This document shows, in pieces, positions 5,326 through 6,536 of a stretch of 6,536 nucleotides of DNA; positions within the stretch are counted from its first letter, which is position 1; the number at the start of each line of letters is the position of its first letter. The notes beneath the pieces were generated by a model. The model searched no databases. It was given only the letters and a program-made list of their open reading frames with translations, and was not told where the DNA came from. A program made the position numbers and the translations under genes. Origin of the DNA: Spirochaetales bacterium (GTDB taxonomy: Bacteria; Spirochaetota; Spirochaetia; JABMQR01); contig JAGLNY010000244.1 in NCBI GenBank assembly GCA_023139255.1, positions 1-6,536 on the forward strand. The letters are read 5' to 3'.

Positions 5326-5340
5326 TTGTCAACTTGACAA
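5326..5340. promoter_or_regulatory. palindromic operator of the phd-vapC operon
   Basis: TTGTCAA-C-TTGACAA is a perfect 15-bp palindrome (7-bp arms). Its right arm contains the TTGACA -35 box of the antitoxin promoter. Phd/YefM antitoxins, with their toxins, typically repress their own operon by binding such palindromes, so this is the obvious autoregulatory site. Binding has not been shown. Confidence 0.55.
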
Positions 5341-5363
5341 AGTAGTTTTTAATTGCATATTAT
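5334..5363 (+). promoter_or_regulatory. phd-vapC promoter (TTGACA-N18-TATTAT), predicted leaderless
   Basis: A perfect TTGACA (5334-5339) is followed after 18 bases by TATTAT (5358-5363). Counting seven bases on gives position 5370, the A of the antitoxin ATG. No Shine-Dalgarno sequence lies before that ATG, which supports a leaderless or nearly leaderless message. AT-richness allows a shifted -10 box. Confidence 0.6.
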
Positions 5364-5369
5364 ATATCT

Positions 5370-5612
5370 ATGAAAACATTAACAGTAGGTGATTTTAAAA
5401 CTCATTTTTCAGAAGTAATAAATAACATTAAAACAGGTGAGGAATATACTATCGAATATGGAAGAAAACATGAAAAAGTCGCTGTCTTAATTCCCTATTC
5501 AAAATATAAAAATAGAAATCCAATTAAGTTTGGGATCCTTAAGAACAAAGGATCTGTTAAATTTTCAAAAGATTTTAAGATTAGTACAGAAGATTTCCTG
5601 GGCCTTGAATGA
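5370..5612 (+). CDS. Phd/YefM-family antitoxin
   Basis: This 80-residue protein begins MKTLTVGDFKTHFSEVINNIK, the standard opening of the Phd/YefM fold that dimerises, binds operator DNA and wraps its C-terminal tail around the toxin. EEYTIEYGRKHEKVAVLIPYSKY supplies the following beta-strands (residues 23-46). The remaining stretch to FLGLE is the likely toxin-neutralising tail. It overlaps the start of the PIN toxin by four bases (ATGA), the usual coupling that ensures antitoxin is made first. A perfect palindrome overlapping its -35 box is the likely site of autorepression. The ATG has no ribosome site of its own. Identity as antitoxin is secure from sequence and context. Confidence 0.92.
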   Translation: MKTLTVGDFKTHFSEVINNIKTGEEYTIEYGRKHEKVAVLIPYSKYKNRNPIKFGILKNKGSVKFSKDFKISTEDFLGLE

Positions 5613-6010
5613 AAATTTTACTTGATACACATTATTTAATTTGGGTTCTTACTGAACCGGAAAAAATTAATAAAAAAATTAAAGACATATTAAAATCAGC
5701 AAATAATGAGATTTTTATAAGCTCCATAAACTTCTGGGAAATATCACTAAAGTCTTCAATAGGAAAAATGACATTAAATAATATGTCAGTCGATGAATTA
5801 TATCATGCATCTGAACAATCAAACCTGGAGGTTATACAATTAACACCTGAGGAAGCTGTCTCTTTTCATAAGCTGCCTCTCACGAAGCACAAAGATCCCT
5901 TTGATCGAATGTTAATCTGGCAAGCTATTATAAATAATTTCTCACTACTTACCGAAGACAGATTAATTAAAAAGAATTACTTGGACTATGGATTAAAAAT
6001 AGTAGAGTAA
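5609..6010 (+). CDS. VapC-family PIN-domain ribonuclease toxin
   Basis: The 133-residue protein is a complete PIN-domain toxin, a Mg2+-dependent RNase that in the family cuts tRNA or rRNA to stop translation. All acidic positions are present: Asp6 in LLDTHYLIW, Glu44 in NFWEISLK, Asp96/Asp99 in HKDPFDRMLIWQA, and Asp117 in LLTEDRLIKK. The LLDTHxLIW and HxDPFDRMLIxQA forms mark the PIN subgroup usually paired with Phd/YefM rather than AbrB-type VapB antitoxins, agreeing with the upstream gene. Translation couples through the ATGA overlap. The intact catalytic set suggests the module is active, unlike the vapC remnant near 3000. The RNA target is not predictable. Confidence 0.93.
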   Translation: MKILLDTHYLIWVLTEPEKINKKIKDILKSANNEIFISSINFWEISLKSSIGKMTLNNMSVDELYHASEQSNLEVIQLTPEEAVSFHKLPLTKHKDPFDRMLIWQAIINNFSLLTEDRLIKKNYLDYGLKIVE

Positions 6011-6023
6011 AATACAGAGTTGG

Positions 6024-6103
6024 GCGAGAAGTGATTTGCTAACCTTGCGAACAGGTTCCGCTCCCCAAAAGACCCTTCACTTGCAGCTCCGGATAACTTC
6101 TGC
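6024..6103. repeat. structured spacer with imperfect 80-bp stem (copy B of the spacer element)
   Basis: GC(g)AGAAGT(g)AT at 6024-6035 pairs with AT(a)ACTTCTGC at 6093-6103, a 10-bp stem with one bulged base and one mismatch. Inside it AACCT (6041-6045) and AGGTT (6053-6057) form a smaller hairpin. The words GCTAAC, GGTTCC and TTGCAGCTCCGG recur in degenerate form in the spacers at 5227-5262 and 4303-4352. Overall size and extrahelical bases are like an integron attC site, but canonical GTTRRRY/RYYYAAC ends in the right arrangement are missing. Confidence 0.35.
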
Positions 6104-6149
6104 TAAGTTCAAAAACATTAGAAGAAATATCGGTATTAGGAGGAATGAA

Positions 6150-6515
6150 ATGATAAAAGATTTATGGAAAGGATGTTTCATTTCTGAATCATTAGTAGAT
6201 CCCACAATATTAAACAATTACCATTGTTCTAAAATTAGGATTACTGGAGCTGATCTCCCAATTGATGATAAAGGCACAAAAGGAAGATGGCATATGTATT
6301 GGATTGAAGTAGATGTGGATTCCTTCCATACTTTTGAACAGAATATGAAATACAATTGGTATGGGCATTTTAGGAAAGGAAATAACATTAAAGCAATTTT
6401 TGAAAACCGGATATTCGACTTAGAAAAAGAAGATAAAACTACTTGGGTTGAAGCTATTGAATATGGGAAAACCCAAGGGATACCAGAGGAACAGCTTGAT
6501 TTTCTTACAGAATAA
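6150..6515 (+). CDS. conserved-looking hypothetical protein, 121 residues
   Basis: A perfect AGGAGG (6138-6143), six bases before the ATG at 6150, fixes the start. An in-frame TTG at 6036 would add residues encoded by the structured spacer and is rejected. The soluble product opens MIKDLWKGCFISESLVDP and has an acidic, Trp- and Tyr-rich body: RWHMYWIEVDVD at about 48-59, YNWYGHFRKGN at about 69-79, KTTWVEAIEYG at about 96-106, and it ends IPEEQLDFLTE. I recall similar short proteins (WYAHFW, DKTTWxEAIxYG, GIPxEQLDF) as stand-alone hypothetical genes in many bacteria, but I know of no function. There are no metal-binding, catalytic or membrane motifs I can name. It is followed by only 21 bases before the window ends, so its downstream context is unknown. 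Confidence 0.8.
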   Translation: MIKDLWKGCFISESLVDPTILNNYHCSKIRITGADLPIDDKGTKGRWHMYWIEVDVDSFHTFEQNMKYNWYGHFRKGNNIKAIFENRIFDLEKEDKTTWVEAIEYGKTQGIPEEQLDFLTE

Positions 6516-6536
6516 ATACACGAAACGCTAGAGGTT

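Noticed and set aside
6036..6149. TTG-initiated extension of the protein at 6150
   Set aside because: The added residues come from the structured spacer, and a perfect AGGAGG fixes the start at 6150.

Overview
The window looks like chromosomal DNA from a low-to-mid GC bacterium, most likely a Clostridia-type Firmicute. The hints are strong AGGAGG-type ribosome sites, a Gram-positive-style ArgR operator before argC, and an Eis-like acetyltransferase. A spirochaete cannot be excluded from sequence alone. LAYOUT: The left part (1 to about 2963) holds intact, moderately GC-rich housekeeping or metabolic genes. These are the first 261 codons of argC (minus strand, running off the left edge), a divergently transcribed cupin D-lyxose isomerase, and a convergent minus-strand Eis-type N-acetyltransferase. 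The 232-bp argC/lyxose-isomerase gap carries promoters for both genes, and the argC -10 box lies inside a good match to an arginine-repressor operator. The right part (about 2981 to 6536) is AT-rich accessory DNA made of small, mostly single-gene units. It begins with three decayed gene pieces in a row: the C-terminal half of a VapC toxin, a RimJ/RimL-type GNAT with two internal deletions, and the first 25 codons of what looks like a methyltransferase. A complete minus-strand MntA-HepT (nucleotidyltransferase-HEPN) toxin-antitoxin pair follows. Next come a 53-codon ORF of unknown family behind its own promoter, a radical SAM protein with a likely truncated C-terminus, a complete Phd-VapC toxin-antitoxin pair, and a small conserved-looking protein of unknown function. 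HOW THE GENES RELATE: The left genes are independently regulated and not obviously linked. The right part has the character of a defence/stability island or cassette-like accumulation: two intact toxin-antitoxin modules, a toxin remnant, truncated passengers, and spacers with weak mutual similarity and dyad symmetry. The most interesting signals are: both antitoxin promoters are placed so that transcription would start at or next to the AUG, predicting leaderless antitoxin mRNAs; a perfect 15-bp palindrome overlaps the phd promoter -35 box; an 11-bp inverted repeat has one arm containing the ribosome site of the unknown ORF and the other arm upstream of its predicted transcript start; and three intergenic spacers share a degenerate pattern, one folding into an attC-sized imperfect stem. 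No rRNA, tRNA, CRISPR array or complete insertion sequence was seen.
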